Below are positions 46,063 to 58,139 of a stretch of 64,000 nt of DNA, one piece after another. The notes below the pieces were generated by a model. The model saw only the letters and a list, made by a program, of their open reading frames with translations. It was not told where the DNA came from and did no database searches. Each line of letters begins with the position of its first letter. The stretch's first letter is position 1. The position numbers and the translations under genes are program-made. Source of the stretch: Carex sylvatica (lineage: Eukaryota; Streptophyta; Magnoliopsida; Poales; Cyperaceae); contig CAXKVR010000036.1 in assembly GCA_964058845.1 (NCBI GenBank), positions 806,001 through 870,000 on the forward strand. Direction: 5' to 3'.

Positions 46063-46360
46063 CAATTGGAATTTTGTTAGTCTTCATTCACATATTGCTT
46101 CACATTACCAAACTCTGTTATGAAATCAGAAGCATGTGTTATCTCAATATATTTGTCATATTTCGTAACCAATGACAGAGCTAAAACTTTATAATAGAAA
46201 GGGGGTCAAACTATATTTATTGTTATTCTATCATCTCTCTTGCAAAATTCATATCTTAAAATTTAAGTATCATGAATATAATTAATAGCCATCGTTTAGC
46301 TAAAATTTTCATTAAAAATAAAAGTGAACTTTTTATAATATTTTTTTCAACGATTTTTGT
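46063..46360. other. AT-rich intergenic DNA
   Basis: No coding pattern or element end was recognised in this spacer between the solo LTR and the tandem repeat. Confidence 0.4.
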
Positions 46361-47010
46361 ATGTATAATATGTGATAGGTTTGCACATATATGTCATAAA
46401 ATAAAATTCATATGCTTCCGTCTATAAAGAGGTAAAAAGAAATAACTTTTAATAACAATAAAGAATCATAAACTTAAATTAATTTAAAAATGATAACTAT
46501 AGAACATCAATGTGTTTACTTAAAAATGATGACTTCTGCTACTACCTTGTCCAATAAAAACTAATCAACAAAGATAATGAAGGGGGTGTAAAACTAAGGG
46601 AATGAAAAAATTTATATTATTGGGTCCCACATGATTACTTTATCAAAGAATTTGAAGAGAGAATATTTTGACTTACTTTATTTCAACTATTTTTTAATGT
46701 ATAATATGCGATAAGTTTGCACATATATATCATAAAATAAAATTCATATGCTTAGTCTATAAAGAAATAAAAAGAAATAACTTTTGATAACAATAAAGAA
46801 TCATAGACTTAAAATAATTTTAAAATGATGACTACAGGACATTAATGTGTTTACTTAAAAATGATGACTTTTACTGCCACCTAAAGAAAAACGAATCGAC
46901 AAAGAAAATGAATGTGTGTAAAACTAAGGGAAAGAAAAAAAATTATATTCCATAGAATTATTTTATCAAAAAATTTAAAGAGAGAATATTTTCATTACTT
47001 TTTTTTCTTT
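46361..47010. repeat. Two-unit tandem repeat, period about 336 bp
   Basis: ATGTATAATATG starts at 46361 and 46697. Both units share GTTTGCACATATAT, TAAAATTCATATGCTT, ATAAAGAATCATA, GTGTAAAACTAAGGGAA and AAGAGAGAATATTTT. The copies are moderately diverged, so this is an old duplication. No coding. Confidence 0.85.
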
Positions 47011-47035
47011 TCTTTTCAATGTAGGTCATTATATA

Positions 47036-47225
47036 AATTTTTCCGAAAACTTACAGCACAAGGGAAAGCAATACTTATGTTTTGTGTGGTGAGTGGTGAC
47101 GAGTTCACACTTGTCAAATCATCTCTAGTCCTCTAAGACAGGATATGTCCACTGCAGAGATAGTGTTCAGTGGATTTAATACTTCAATAGTTAAATAGCA
47201 AATATAATATTCTTTAATCACACAG
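47036..47225. repeat. Copy B of the far-upstream duplicated segment
   Basis: GAAAACTTACAGCACAAGGG through GACAGGATATGTCCACTGCA and TATAATATTCTTTAAT matches 59330-59520. In unit C it follows directly on the promoter block, whereas here about 9 kb of retrotransposon and spacer DNA separates the two. The open frames over it are not conserved as protein. Confidence 0.8.
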
Positions 47226-48372
47226 CTGGGGCTGCAAACGAATCAAACCGAATCAATCATATCTCATTTTGAGTTTGAATTTGAATAAGATTCGAACTGA
47301 ACTGATTTAATTTGTTTCATAACGAATGAATTAATTTCGAATCGAATTAATTGTGAACTACAAATTTTTCTTGCAGCCCTAGTTATACCGGTAGTTTATG
47401 CATTAGTTCTCTTCTGGCGGAACAAAATTCACACAATTTTTTTTTACCTTTCACGAATTCACATTGATGGATTATGGACCAGCTCAAGATTCCCTTACAT
47501 TTTACGCTGCTGGATTGATTAATTCAAATCACGGTGTGGACCTAATCAAATGAAACTTATTTCATTATTAATATGTTACGCTACTGAAATATTTTCCAAG
47601 TTACTATTATATTAATAATTTTGAGGTCTAATATAAGTTTGATTCCTGCATTATTAAATATTTGATAGTTGAATCCATTAGTTGCATTATTTGAGATTCA
47701 AACCTAAATAGTTCTCAAATCAATTTTGAAGTAATTATATTCAGTTTGAGTTTGATTTGTTTCATAACAAACTAATTTTAAATATAATTAATTGCGAAAT
47801 TTTTTCAAATCAAACTCAAATCGAATCATGAACTACGAACTTTTTGTCCACCCCTACACACAACAGATAATTTTTTGATAAATCAGTACGCTGTACTGTT
47901 TAATTTATTGAAATAAAAATATATGTCAATATATAGCACTTTAGTATACAAATTCAATTGCGTCAATAGATCTTTAGACAACCTTTTCTTTTTTTGGCTC
48001 CCATACACTTAAGTATTTTTTAAATATTATTCTAAAAAATTAAACATACATTCTTTTAAAACATCGTAACATGTGAAATTCTAATTTATTCTGCATTCGT
48101 ATCGTCTATCATAATAATGTAGAAAGATTTCAGAACATTTGAATCATATCTTTCTACGAAAAAATGTTGGTAGAAATATTAAAAAAAAATTATCTAAAAA
48201 GAAAGCAAATACTGAGTTAATGAAACCCGAGTGAGGTTATGGTAATATGCATTTTACCAATCAATCAGTATTATTAATTAATATTTTTATTTTCAAAGTT
48301 CATACAATCGTTCTGAACCGTTCAACATGATCTTCATATATTAAAGTCCAAATTTTATATTTTTTTTGTTAG
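47226..48372. other. AT-rich spacer with hAT-like end words and an old MITE arm
   Basis: GGGGCTGCAAACGAATC near 47226 and TTGCAGCCCTA near 47375 form a plausible degenerate hAT terminal pair, and GTCCACCCCTAC near 47850 another end. No target duplication could be confirmed. At about 48300-48370 a foldback-MITE-like arm (CGTTCTGAACCGTTCAACAT) is present. No genes. Confidence 0.4.
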
Positions 48373-48950
48373 AATTTTCTTACTATATTATTAAATAGAT
48401 AGAAAATCAATTTTCTCCGATGATCCATAATTTAGATCAAGTAATTTTTTATTTATTTAAAAATTAGTAAAAGAATTCTATAAAATAAAATTTGATCTAC
48501 TAATACATATTCACATGAAGATTATGTTTAATGAGTATGATAAACCGTTTAAACTTGAAAATAAAAATATGAATCTGTAGTATAAGTTAATATGTAACAT
48601 GCATATTTATCATAGGCTCACTCATGAGACCCTTAGAAGAAAAAAAGGGTTATTTTATGTGGTCCTGCCGTGCCAATTGACTTGAGTAGTGTACCGATCG
48701 AACCCACCATGACCTAACTGAAAGGCACCTACACTCAATTATTTTTTGTACAAAGAATCTCTTTAGAAGTCGTGGCATTTCCACGACTACACATTAATTT
48801 TTGTACAAAGAAAGACTGCGCGCGTTTACTATATGCGACGTGTCAATTTCTTTCTGTTCCTTTTGTTATTATTACCGACATGTAAAACACCAAACATGTA
48901 GGAAGATGCTGTTGGAAGCTTTAATTATAAAGCATTTCAATGTAAATTGA
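48373..48950. repeat. Copy B of the duplicated block, carrying two empty insertion sites
   Basis: Matches 15906-16738 joined to 29704-29960. At 48572-48579 (AATCTGTA) the hAT element of copy A is absent. At 48666-48668 (a single TGC) the 12.96-kb CACTA element is absent. This is the best internal evidence for both element boundaries. Confidence 0.9.
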
Positions 48951-49940
48951 TACCGACCATAATTGACCTACTGTGCCTAACTTTTCATTGTTCTTGTTTT
49001 AGGCAATTAAAGACCAATGAAAAACATTATTTTTATAAAATACTTAATAAATAATAAAAACAATTAAAAAAAAATGTAAAATTTGATCTCCAACCACATT
49101 TTAATATAGATAACATGTTGAACGGTTTGAATCGACTGTTTAGATTTTGAAAATTGTAAAATTGAATTGTGGTAAGATGTTGTAACTTTCAAATATTGTC
49201 CACATTTTAATATATATAGATATATATATATATAGAGGAGAGTTCAAATGCACCCAAATTTTTGTGCACCCAAATGCACCCTATCTTTTATCTCCGTTTT
49301 CAAAGTCAAAACAGTTAATCCGAACCGTTATATGCGATCTATATATTAAGATGTGCTTGGAGACCAAATTTTATATTTTTTAGAATTTTTTTACTATTTT
49401 TTTAGATTTATTGAAAATAAATTTTAAATTTCTAAATTGCATGAAAAATGGTTTAAGAATATCTTTAGTTTTATGAATTACAGTGATAACATGAATGTTT
49501 AAGAACTAAGAATGAATAACATAAATATTTAAGAACTAAAAATAAATAAAATATTTTTTGAAGAACGAAACAAAATGAATAGAATGATTTTTTAGGAGCT
49601 AGTTTGAAATTCTAATATGAACACAAAACTAACATCAGAACAAAAAAATATAAAATCACCCTCTCATTCCTTCATACCAGTACCGATACTGGTACCAATA
49701 TCCTCCTTCCTGGTTCCCCTTGTCCATGTACTTGGCAATTTTCCATCAGGCATGATATCCCCTTCCTGGAGCTCGAGCTTTCTTTTTACCGAAAAAGTGA
49801 AAATTTATGTTTTACCCAGGAGTCTGTCAAGTCATGACCTACTGAGTCATAAATTCCATTTAAAACCTGATCTGCTAACCCAATCATAAACATATCAGGT
49901 TAGCCTTGCCTAGTGGGTTTTGCACACTATAACATTAAAA
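48951..49940. other. AT-rich spacer with MITE arms
   Basis: Arms resembling the foldback MITE family occur at 49075-49145 and 49310-49385 (AAGATGTGCTTGGAGACC), and CAAATGCACCC words near 49245-49280 look like another small element end. The 90-residue frame at 49617-49889 shows no domain and is not called. Confidence 0.4.
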
Positions 49941-49944
49941 GTAG

Positions 49945-51320
49945 CGATATTAGGAATTGCCAGATTGTTCTCTCAATTCTTCAACAGCTTGTAATCTCTC
50001 AGTGGTTCTCTTGAGCTCAGCCTAAAGAGCTTCAATAGTTTGTTTTGGTTCATTTTCGACGGCTAGTGTATTCACCATTCTCAAAACCTTTGTGTTTGAG
50101 CTTGAGTAATCACCATGACCTAACAGTTCAGATTAAAATTATATAAATGTTATTTTTTATTGTTTTCGATCTCAAATTCTTCTTTGTTCTTTGATTGTTA
50201 TGGGCCTTTTTACAGTTTATGATAGTGTAGGCTGGTTCTTGCAACTTCCTCTCAAGGAGAAAATAAAACAGAATAAGTAGATACCTTCAAATGAGAATTT
50301 ACTTACCTTAGCATTAAACTTGAGCAATAGATATTTTCTGAGTGTGCATCCTCTCATCTTTATTGTCTGATGATTCTGACATCATAACTTCAACAAAATA
50401 AAGGAGAAACAAAGAAAGCAGTTAAACGGCTGCTAACTCAGACTCTGTACAAATTGATAAAGATAAAATATCATAGTTAAAAGAGTTGCAATTTAACAAA
50501 AGAATTTTTTTTTTCCTGTTTGAAAAAGATTTGCAATGGCATCACCTATTCACTTTATAAAATCAGTAGTGTGGTGTATGCAATTACAAAGGTATGTATA
50601 CAATAACACAAGCTTTTTGAATTTTATCTGGTTGTTCTTTCAATTGGAGACTCATTTGTGATATAAATAATTTTTCACTCACTGTGCTAAATTAAATTTC
50701 ATCTCGTGAATGGTAGCCATCTAAAAATACAAAATAGACAAGCTGATCCCAAGGTGATTTTTTTTTTCTTTTCGAGAAAACAGAATAAGTAGCTTAACTT
50801 CTTAAAATTAATGGTAAGAACCTGCTCATATAAGGGAGGGCTTTCAACAGAGAAAAATTGTAATTATGAGTCTCCATTATAACTTTAGAAAATTGGTACT
50901 TATCATATTCTTTCAAAGGAAATGGAGTATGAAAGGGTCTGCAACGAATAAAAATACTCTCTTTTGGATAATTTTTACTATTTCCACAGCAACTCACAAT
51001 TTTTACGGGTAGAATAAAATAACTCAAAACACAAATTTCAAGTTAATCAAACAAACACAACAACACTTCAGATTGAACATAAATTAACCAAAAATATAAA
51101 ATAGTTAACTATCAGAAATTTTTTTATCAAAAGAAGGTCTTGACCAGCCTGAGTCGGAGGAGCAGGCTTGGAGGGGAACTTCGAGGTGGCCAGGGCAGCC
51201 GGAGTGGGCGCCGCTGCTGGAGCCGCTCCTGCTTCACGATCAATAGTGAAGGGGTCATTGTCATCGTCGAACCCTAGCTGCTGATCAGCTTCACCCTCTC
51301 TCGCTCTCCCTTTTCTTTCC
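49945..51320 (-). pseudogene. Coding-like remnant of an unidentified spliced gene
   Basis: Three minus-strand patches have coding character. At about 51320-51125 the reading is ADQQLGFDDDNDPFTIDRE followed by an Ala/Pro-rich run, preceded by a GC-rich leader. The expected ATG before ADQQ reads GAA, so the start seems lost. At about 50400-50330 is SESSDNKDERMHTQKISIAQ, followed by stops and a GTAAG donor. At about 50110-49945 is MVNTLAVENEPKQTIEAL, one in-frame TAG, then AELKRTTERLQAVEELREQS and a stop, a likely coiled coil. The order suits a small gene with an acidic N-terminus and coiled-coil C-terminus. I do not recognise the family, and the joining of the exons is inferred. Confidence 0.4.
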
Positions 51321-51666
51321 CTCTTTAATTTGTTCCGGTTCGCTCTTTCGAAGAAGAAGAAAAGAGAGAAAAGGAGAAAGTGAGAAAACGCGTGGGAGAT
51401 GCGTCGGTCAGAGAAAAAAATGAGATTTAAACGTTTCATTTCTCATGTAGCTTTCATGTGGCGAGTTAATTTATAACTAAAATTAGTTTTCTATACGTTT
51501 GGTAACATATAACAGATACATGCAATCAAAATTAGTGATTAATGGATGATATTGAGATATACTTTTGATAGGAGGCTGAGATTTAGTGAATGAACGGCTG
51601 AGATTTTGTCTGGGTGAATAGGTGATTGGAAACCAAATTTTTTTACGTGCTATTATAGTAGCACTG

Positions 51667-52969
51667 ATTGCCCCGATCGCCAGGCCCACGGGCAGCCCAA
51701 TTCCCATAGCAGACCGCTCGGGCCAGGGGCGGTCCACTAGGGACTAGACCGCTTTGGGTCCGAGAGGTCCTCTTTTTTATTTTTTTTTAGAGATCTTAAT
51801 ATTTTTTATTTAAATAATTTTGTGAAGAAATTTTTTTCTTGTTTAGAGTGTATGCCAAAAAATAAGACATTTGATATATTTATGAAGTGATGTCATAACT
51901 CTTTATAACTTTGATTTGATTTGTCAGTTGGATATCACAAGTCTAAAGATAACACTAATTAAGGACTTGGCATTGATTCTAAAAAAAATATTTTATTCAA
52001 ATATACACAAGAAAATATAGTTAGATTGCCTCAATGATATACATAGCCCAAGCGGCCGCATTTGCGGCGCATGCATCGCATTTGACCTCTGTTGGTAAAT
52101 CAGCAAGTTTGAACTGATACAAGGACAAAACTGCAAAAGTCATTATACCAGAATGTAGAGCATTTAAAAATACACATAATTGATACAAATTTTAATTTAT
52201 TTGAATTTTTCTACATTTAGTTATGAATTTTCAAAGTTCAGCTTTCGAAAAAACTTTAAACATCCATAACTTTGGGTAGAAAAGTCAGATTTGCACATAT
52301 GATCACTTTTCAAAGGGGGGAGAGGGGAGACGAGACGGATGACCCCTGGGTGTCTAATGCATCAGAATTTCAAAAAACGTCGTTTAGTGCCTCAAAAATG
52401 CAGTTTAAGTTTTCATTCGACGGTAGGCATACAACGATCGGTATTTTGTTTTGTCAAAAGCCTAAGAGATTATTCAAGAATTATCTATATAATTATTTTA
52501 AAATGCATTTACTATTTATTGTATTCATTTGTCTAACTCCGAGCAAATGATATATGTTGACAATAATTAAATAATTCAATTATTCTTTAAAAAAAAAATT
52601 GACATCATTGAGGCATTCTAGCTATATTTACTTGTGTATTGAATAAAATAAATTATTAAGAATCAATGTCAAGTCCTTAATTAGTGTTATCTTTAGACTT
52701 GTGATATCCAACTGACAAATCAAATCAAAGTTGTAAAGAGTTACGACATCACTTCATAAATATATCAAATGTCTTATTTTTTGGCATATCCTCTAAAGAA
52801 AACTTTTTCTTCACAAAATTATTTAAATAAAAAATATTAAGATCTCTAAAAAAAAAAAAAAAAAATGACCGCCCGGACTCCAGGCGGTCTGGTCCCTAGT
52901 GGACCGCCGCTGGCCCGGGCGGTCTGCTATGGGGATTGAGCCGCCCGTGAGCCTGACGATCGGGGCAAT
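51667..52969. mobile_element. Long-TIR element (about 370-bp inverted repeats), 1.3 kb
   Basis: Ends ATTGCCCCGATCG / CGATCGGGGCAAT. The arms 51667 to about 52035 and about 52600-52969 are near-identical inverted copies, including a GC-rich CAGACCGC..GGGCCAG..GGCGGTCCACTAGG block and then ATTATTTAAATAAAAAATAT and GATATCCAACTGACAAATC words. The central 560 bp carries the dispersed repeat also found inverted at 2459-2830. No obvious target duplication (GTAGCACTG versus TTTGAAAAA), so superfamily is uncertain; long TIRs favour a MULE-like foldback element. Confidence 0.8.
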
Positions 52970-53148
52970 TTTGAAAAAAAAATATAATGCGAGAGCATTA
53001 ATTTTTAAAATTATCTTTTTTTTAAGGGTATTAATAAAAATGGTTATTTCTTTAATAAGTAAAAAATGAAATCTCTTATTTTATTTGACAATAATATTAA
53101 AAGCATAAGATATATTTCAGCTTCACAATAATATTAAAAGAACAAGAT
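52970..53148. other. AT-rich spacer between the long-TIR element and flank copy C
   Basis: Simple AT-rich sequence with two near-copies of ACAATAATATTAAAAG. No other feature. Confidence 0.4.
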
Positions 53149-53215
53149 AAAGAGCTCTGTTATTGAGCTTCTCCCTTCCTCGCTCAATTGAAGGCTGAGA
53201 AGGTTATTCGATCGA
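53149..53215. repeat. Copy C of the receptor kinase downstream flank
   Basis: AAAGAGCTCTGTTATTGAGC to GAGAAGGTTATTCG, as at 1 and 31636. The match breaks at a GATCGATCGAGAGAG microsatellite, followed by foreign sequence (LINE fragment and more) up to about 53565. The paralogy then resumes at CCACTTTCAATTGTTTCAAG. Confidence 0.88.
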
Positions 53216-53242
53216 TCGAGAGAGAGAGAGAGAGAGAGACTG

Positions 53243-53380
53243 GACCTATCAATGAGCCATCTCACGAAATTAAAATCTCCCACCAATATCCATTTAGATT
53301 GAATTAAAGCGGCCAACTTCGATAATTCCATCAAAAACTCTGGTTTTAGAGCATCTTCACTGGGGCCATAAACAATCAGG
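53243..53380 (-). mobile_element. LINE endonuclease fragment
   Basis: The minus strand reads LIVYGPSEDALKPEFLMEL and then KWILVGDFNFVRW. The VYGP and GDFN motifs are diagnostic of the apurinic-like endonuclease of plant L1-type LINEs. Only about 45 residues remain, with no reverse transcriptase. It sits in a non-paralogous patch of unit C beside a CTT microsatellite. Confidence 0.75.
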
Positions 53381-53570
53381 TTTTTTTTTCTCTTCTTCTT
53401 CTTCTTCTTCTTCTTCTTGATCCTTTTCCTTTGTCTAGTTGTTCTAACACCGGTTTTTTATATTTCTGAGGCATAGTCGGGATATCCTCAGGGTTGTAAA
53501 TCGGACCCTGAGATACTTTGAGAACCCTAATCGGCATGGTAAATTGTAAATTGTAGACCACCCCCCCCTA
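53381..53570. other. CTT microsatellite and unidentified frame in the filler patch
   Basis: TTC/CTT repeats (53390-53418) lie in a 61-residue minus-strand frame, MPIRVLKVSQGPIYNPEDIP then a poly-Arg tail encoded by the microsatellite. The frame before the microsatellite has protein-like composition but no recognised family. It ends at a C8 run at the junction with restored paralogy. Confidence 0.35.
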
Positions 53571-54290
53571 ATCCACTTTCAATTGTTTCAAGTCTTATTG
53601 GGCTACAGTTTATTAATCTATGCTCTAATTACATTACATATACAGTTATTTTGGGTTAAAAAGATGACCTAAAATTATCATGTCACATTTACCTGCTTTA
53701 AAATATTAGTTTTTGGGCCCTATGACAACAAGGCCCAATTTACATTGGAAGCTAGCTAGGCCTATGCAAAAGGTCACAACGTAATTAACACCTTGAATTT
53801 GCACGAACCCTTCCACTAGCTGGCTTATTAGTAATCTGTGTGCGTGGGTGCTCATTTTGGTATTGGCAACTTCATTCTTGGTGTCTTGTTATCTTGTTAT
53901 CTTGTTGATTATTAGTTTTATTCTATACAATCAGTGACCTGACCTGACCTCCATGATTTATTAGTTCATTTTTCTTCTTCTTTCAACTAAACATAGTGTA
54001 GTCCTTTATGTACAAGGTCAACATTTTATGATCTAGTAAATAATTCCAATTAATAAAATTTGAAGGCTTTGATCTCCCATCTTTTTCTCAAAACAACCAA
54101 ATGATTTGTTGTACACTGATGTTTTCTGTTTTCTTTTGCCAAGTCTTAAAATACTTATATTTCATGCTAGCACCTAATTATCCTTAAAAAAAAAAACAAA
54201 GGCCTATTTACAAAAATAAAGCTAGCCCACACAACAACAAAAAAAAAGAAAAGAAAAAAAAAATGCCATATTTACAAAAGTTTTAGGGAT

Positions 54291-57200
54291 TCATGTTTTT
54301 TTGGAAACACCATTAGGAGCATTCAACTTGATATCTGTCAGCTCCTTCACAACTTCTCTCATAATAGGCCTCTCACTTGCCTTTCGAGCCGTGCACCTAA
54401 CGGCTAGTAAAAGCACTTTGTGCACCTCCTCCATTTCGGCTGAGCCTATAACCTCATCCAACAGATCTGGATCACAGATTGCCTCCAGTTGATCACTACC
54501 ATTCAAGTTTTCTAAATTTACATGGACCCAGCCTACCAAGTCAGTGCTGTCAGAAGGAGACGACGGTTCAAGTGCCTTCTTTCGGGTTAGGAGTTCAAGC
54601 AGGACCACCCCATAACTGTAAACATCCAATTCCGTGCTCCTCTTTATTGAAAATGCCGCTTCTATAATAAAAGTTTTAAATAGTGTATAAGTGAAGGGCT
54701 TAATTGGAAATGAATTTGAAGCAAGGAAATTTCAAAACCAGACTGTATAAAAAAATGAAAGTAAAAACAACACCAATCAGGATTTGGTTGCTTGTATAGG
54801 CTGGCAATGGTTCTGAACCAATTTATAAGGTTTCGGTCATACTTATAATTGACAGATTGAGATTTAAAATTATGGATACTGTTCAATATGCAACATAAAT
54901 ACTACAAGGGTAAAATACTAAGGAAAAATACTCAATTTAAAATTTGTTTCACTAAATATATTGGCCTTACTGGTACAGATGTTACCAGCTCCACCAATTT
55001 AACAAATTAACCAAAATTAACCAAATTAAACACCAATCGACTCAATTCCAACAGATCAAACCCCTAATTGTGCAAGTTTGCCTCAATTGATTTGTACTTA
55101 ACGCCATATAGCCCAATATACTTTTAATTTGTATAACAAATACAAAAAAAAATAATTCTTTGAAAACTAACCTGGAGCCATGTACCCGATGGTCCCCACA
55201 ACAGCTGTTGAAGGCGGTGAAAGCAAAACTGATGACTGTTCAATCAGCTTCGCAATCCCAAAATCAGATATATGCGGTTCCCAATCTCTATCCAACAATA
55301 TATTCGTTGGTTTAATATCTCTATGAACTATCAACGGATCACAATCATTGTGCAAATACTCCAACCCGTGGGCCGTACCAAGTGCAATCTGGTACCTTAC
55401 TCTCCACTCCATCATCTGTGCCGGTACGGCCTCGTGTAGCACATCATGTAAACTCCCATTCTCCATGTACTCATACAAGATCAAACCATAATCATTTCTA
55501 ATCCAGAAATTAACTAGTTTGACCAAGTTACGGTGCTTGATATTACCGACGGTCTTGATTTCACTAATCATGCTAGTATCCACAGTTTGTTTCCGTGTGA
55601 ACATGATCTTTTTCACAGCATATACATTACCGGAACCAAGATCAGCCTTGTATACTGTCCCATGGGCCCCTCTGCCGATTGAATATTTCTCGTTCAAGTT
55701 TTCAGTCACCTCCATCACTTCATTGAATAGGTAAGAAGATTCCTCATATAATGACGGTTCTGTCATTGGCCCCTTGCTTTTCACAGTTTTACGCATGCAT
55801 AAGAGGTACCAAAGTAAAAGGACAACTAATGCACAGAAGAAAAACGAACCGAGAATTATAATCGCAAGCATGAGCTTGTGATTTAATTTTTTATTGTTAG
55901 ATGAGTTGCATGACCTAAGGGTGTTGGGTTGAACACATGTTGAGTCATCGGCAAGACAAGTTATGCAGAGACCAGGGTTCCCATAAAATGAACTGGGTGA
56001 GGATTTCAGAAATTTCAGAAAGTTATTTGGTACCGGACCCATGAAAAGGTTATATGAAACATTTAGTTCTTGCAAAGAGCTGAGGCTGGCAAGTGGGGCC
56101 AGGGCTCCAGAGAGACTGTTGCGAGATAGATCCAAAGATTGTAAACGAACTAAGTTTCCTAATTCAAGTGGTATGGGACCCGTTAACCTGTTACTGCTAA
56201 GATTGAGAGCAATATCCAGATTAGTTAGTTTCCCCAGTGATGATGGTACATTCCCTTGAAGACGATTTCCACCGAGTTGGAGCTTGATTAGCCTCTCCAG
56301 TTGAGAGAGGTCAGGTACCTCTCCAGTGAAGCCGTTCTCATGTAATACCAGTTGGGAGAGGAGTTTTAGGTTATTTAGACCCGGTGGGATCGATCTATTA
56401 AGCGAATTGAAGCTCAAATCAAGAATATACAGCTTGGTACAGTTAGAAATTTGACCTGGTAGGGAGCCAAACAAGCTATTGTTCGAAATATTTAAAACTC
56501 CCAAATTTGCTAAATATTCGATATCTGGTGGAATCGAACCAGAGAGATTATTACCAGACAAATTTATCATGGTTAAATCAGTACATTTTCCAATACTGGA
56601 AGGTATTGAGCCACTCAAACCGTTAAAACTTGAATCCATGTAACGCAATTTCATGTTGTTTGCAAACTCGGGTATTGAACCAGTTAAATTGTTGTTTCGG
56701 AGAATTAGCCTCTCCAAACTTGAGCAATTCCCCACATTCAAAGGTATGCTTCCATTGAGGAAATTGAAACCCAAATCCAAAACCGACAAATTTTGACCAA
56801 AACAAATGTATGGTGGGATTTCACCGGAAAAGCTGTTGTTCGTTAAATCAACTGACAATAAGCTGCTTTTCATCCCCAAATTTTGCGGTATCACCCCTGT
56901 AAATCGATTGTCTGCAAGGGAAATATTTCTCAAATTCTTGAGGTCAGCAATTTCCAAAGGGATATATCCAGTGAACTTGTTACCGTAGATAAATACCACT
57001 TCAAGACTTTGAATTTTCCAAATTTCAAGTGGAAACTCCCCGGTTAACTGATTTGTAAACAGATAAAGCCTTTCTAATTTAACTAACTTTCCCAATGCTC
57101 TGGGAACTGGACCCTCAAGTTGGTTTTCATACAATTCAAGCTTCTTCAGAGAGAAACAATTACCAATTTCTTGTGGAATAGGACCAGATAAATTGTTCTG

Positions 57201-58139
57201 AGATAAATAAAGATCAGAGAGATTGGATAATAACCCAAGAGAGGCTGGTATTTCACCAGAGAGTGTATTATGAACAATTACCAGATTTGTCAGATTGGTA
57301 CAATTACCCAACCATGGAGGGATCTTTCCATAAAATTGGTTGAAGGATAACACCAAACTATCCAATCGGCACTCGTTAAAATAAAACACAATCTCACCAC
57401 CAAAATTATTTGTATTTATATCCATATTTATCAATCCTTTGATATTATCTAGACTTTTCGGTAGAGACCCACTAAAGTTGTTATTGTACAAGTAGAGATC
57501 TTCTAACTTTGTACAATTACCGATTGAATCTGGTAAAATGCCCGATAGAAAGTTCTGATTGAGCCAGAGAAATCTCAAATTGGTCAAGCTCCCAATTGCA
57601 GGATCGATTTGCCCAGTTAATTTATTATCATTAAGGTATATTGTATGAAGGAAAATGCACTGAAATAAGGACTTGGGTATATTTCCACTCAGAACATTGT
57701 CATAAAGGGAAACAAATGAAAGCCTCATCATGTTAGAAAACAAATCAGGAATTTCTCCAGTAAGGGAATTGCTCGAGAGGTCCAGAGATTCTAGCCGAGT
57801 GCAATTGGCCAATTCCAAAGGGATTGCGCCTGACAGGTTGTTGCTATACATTTCTAGGGTTTGAAGGTATCTTAACGTACCAATCTGGGGGCCAAGTGTA
57901 CCAGAAATGCCATTCTCAGAGAGATCTAGAGAAATCACAGATTTATGATTATTGCATTGGATACCGCTCCAGTTGCATGGAGTCCAGTCGTCAGCTTTCC
58001 ATGTAGTGGCTATTGAAGGTGGTAAGGTGAGGTTTTTAGAGAGAGAAAGGAGTGCTTGGCCTTCTGAGTTTAAGGAGAGAGAAGATGTGATGTAGAAAGA
58101 AAACAGTACAGAAATTTGCCAGAGTAGAGAGGGGGCCAT
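54291..58139 (-). CDS. LRR-XI receptor-like kinase, PEPR-like (copy C)
   Basis: Two exons, 58139-55172 and 54661-54291, joined as in copy B; 1112 residues. The arrangement is the same: signal peptide (MAPSLLWQISVLFSFYITSS), Cys-paired cap (WTPCNWSGIQCN), roughly two dozen LRRs, transmembrane helix, then an RD kinase with IGRGAHGTVYKA, YAVKKI, IVHRDIKPTN and HISDFGIAKL intact. Relative to copy B it has seven extra juxtamembrane residues (YEESSYL, a 21-bp indel near 55729-55749), Ser/Asn substitutions across the LRR faces, and a different C-terminus (NGVSKKT). The start ATG follows a TTGTAG acceptor; the leader-exon donor (TTTCAG|GTACGT) is at 58965/58964, giving an 0.8-kb leader intron without the hAT element. 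Probable plasma-membrane peptide receptor; ligand inferred from family resemblance only. Confidence 0.94.

Noticed and set aside
47226..47385. Possible complete hAT MITE (GGGGCTGCAAACG ... TTGCAGCCCTA)
   Set aside because: Terminal words are suggestive, but no 8-bp flanking duplication could be confirmed, so it is only mentioned under the spacer.
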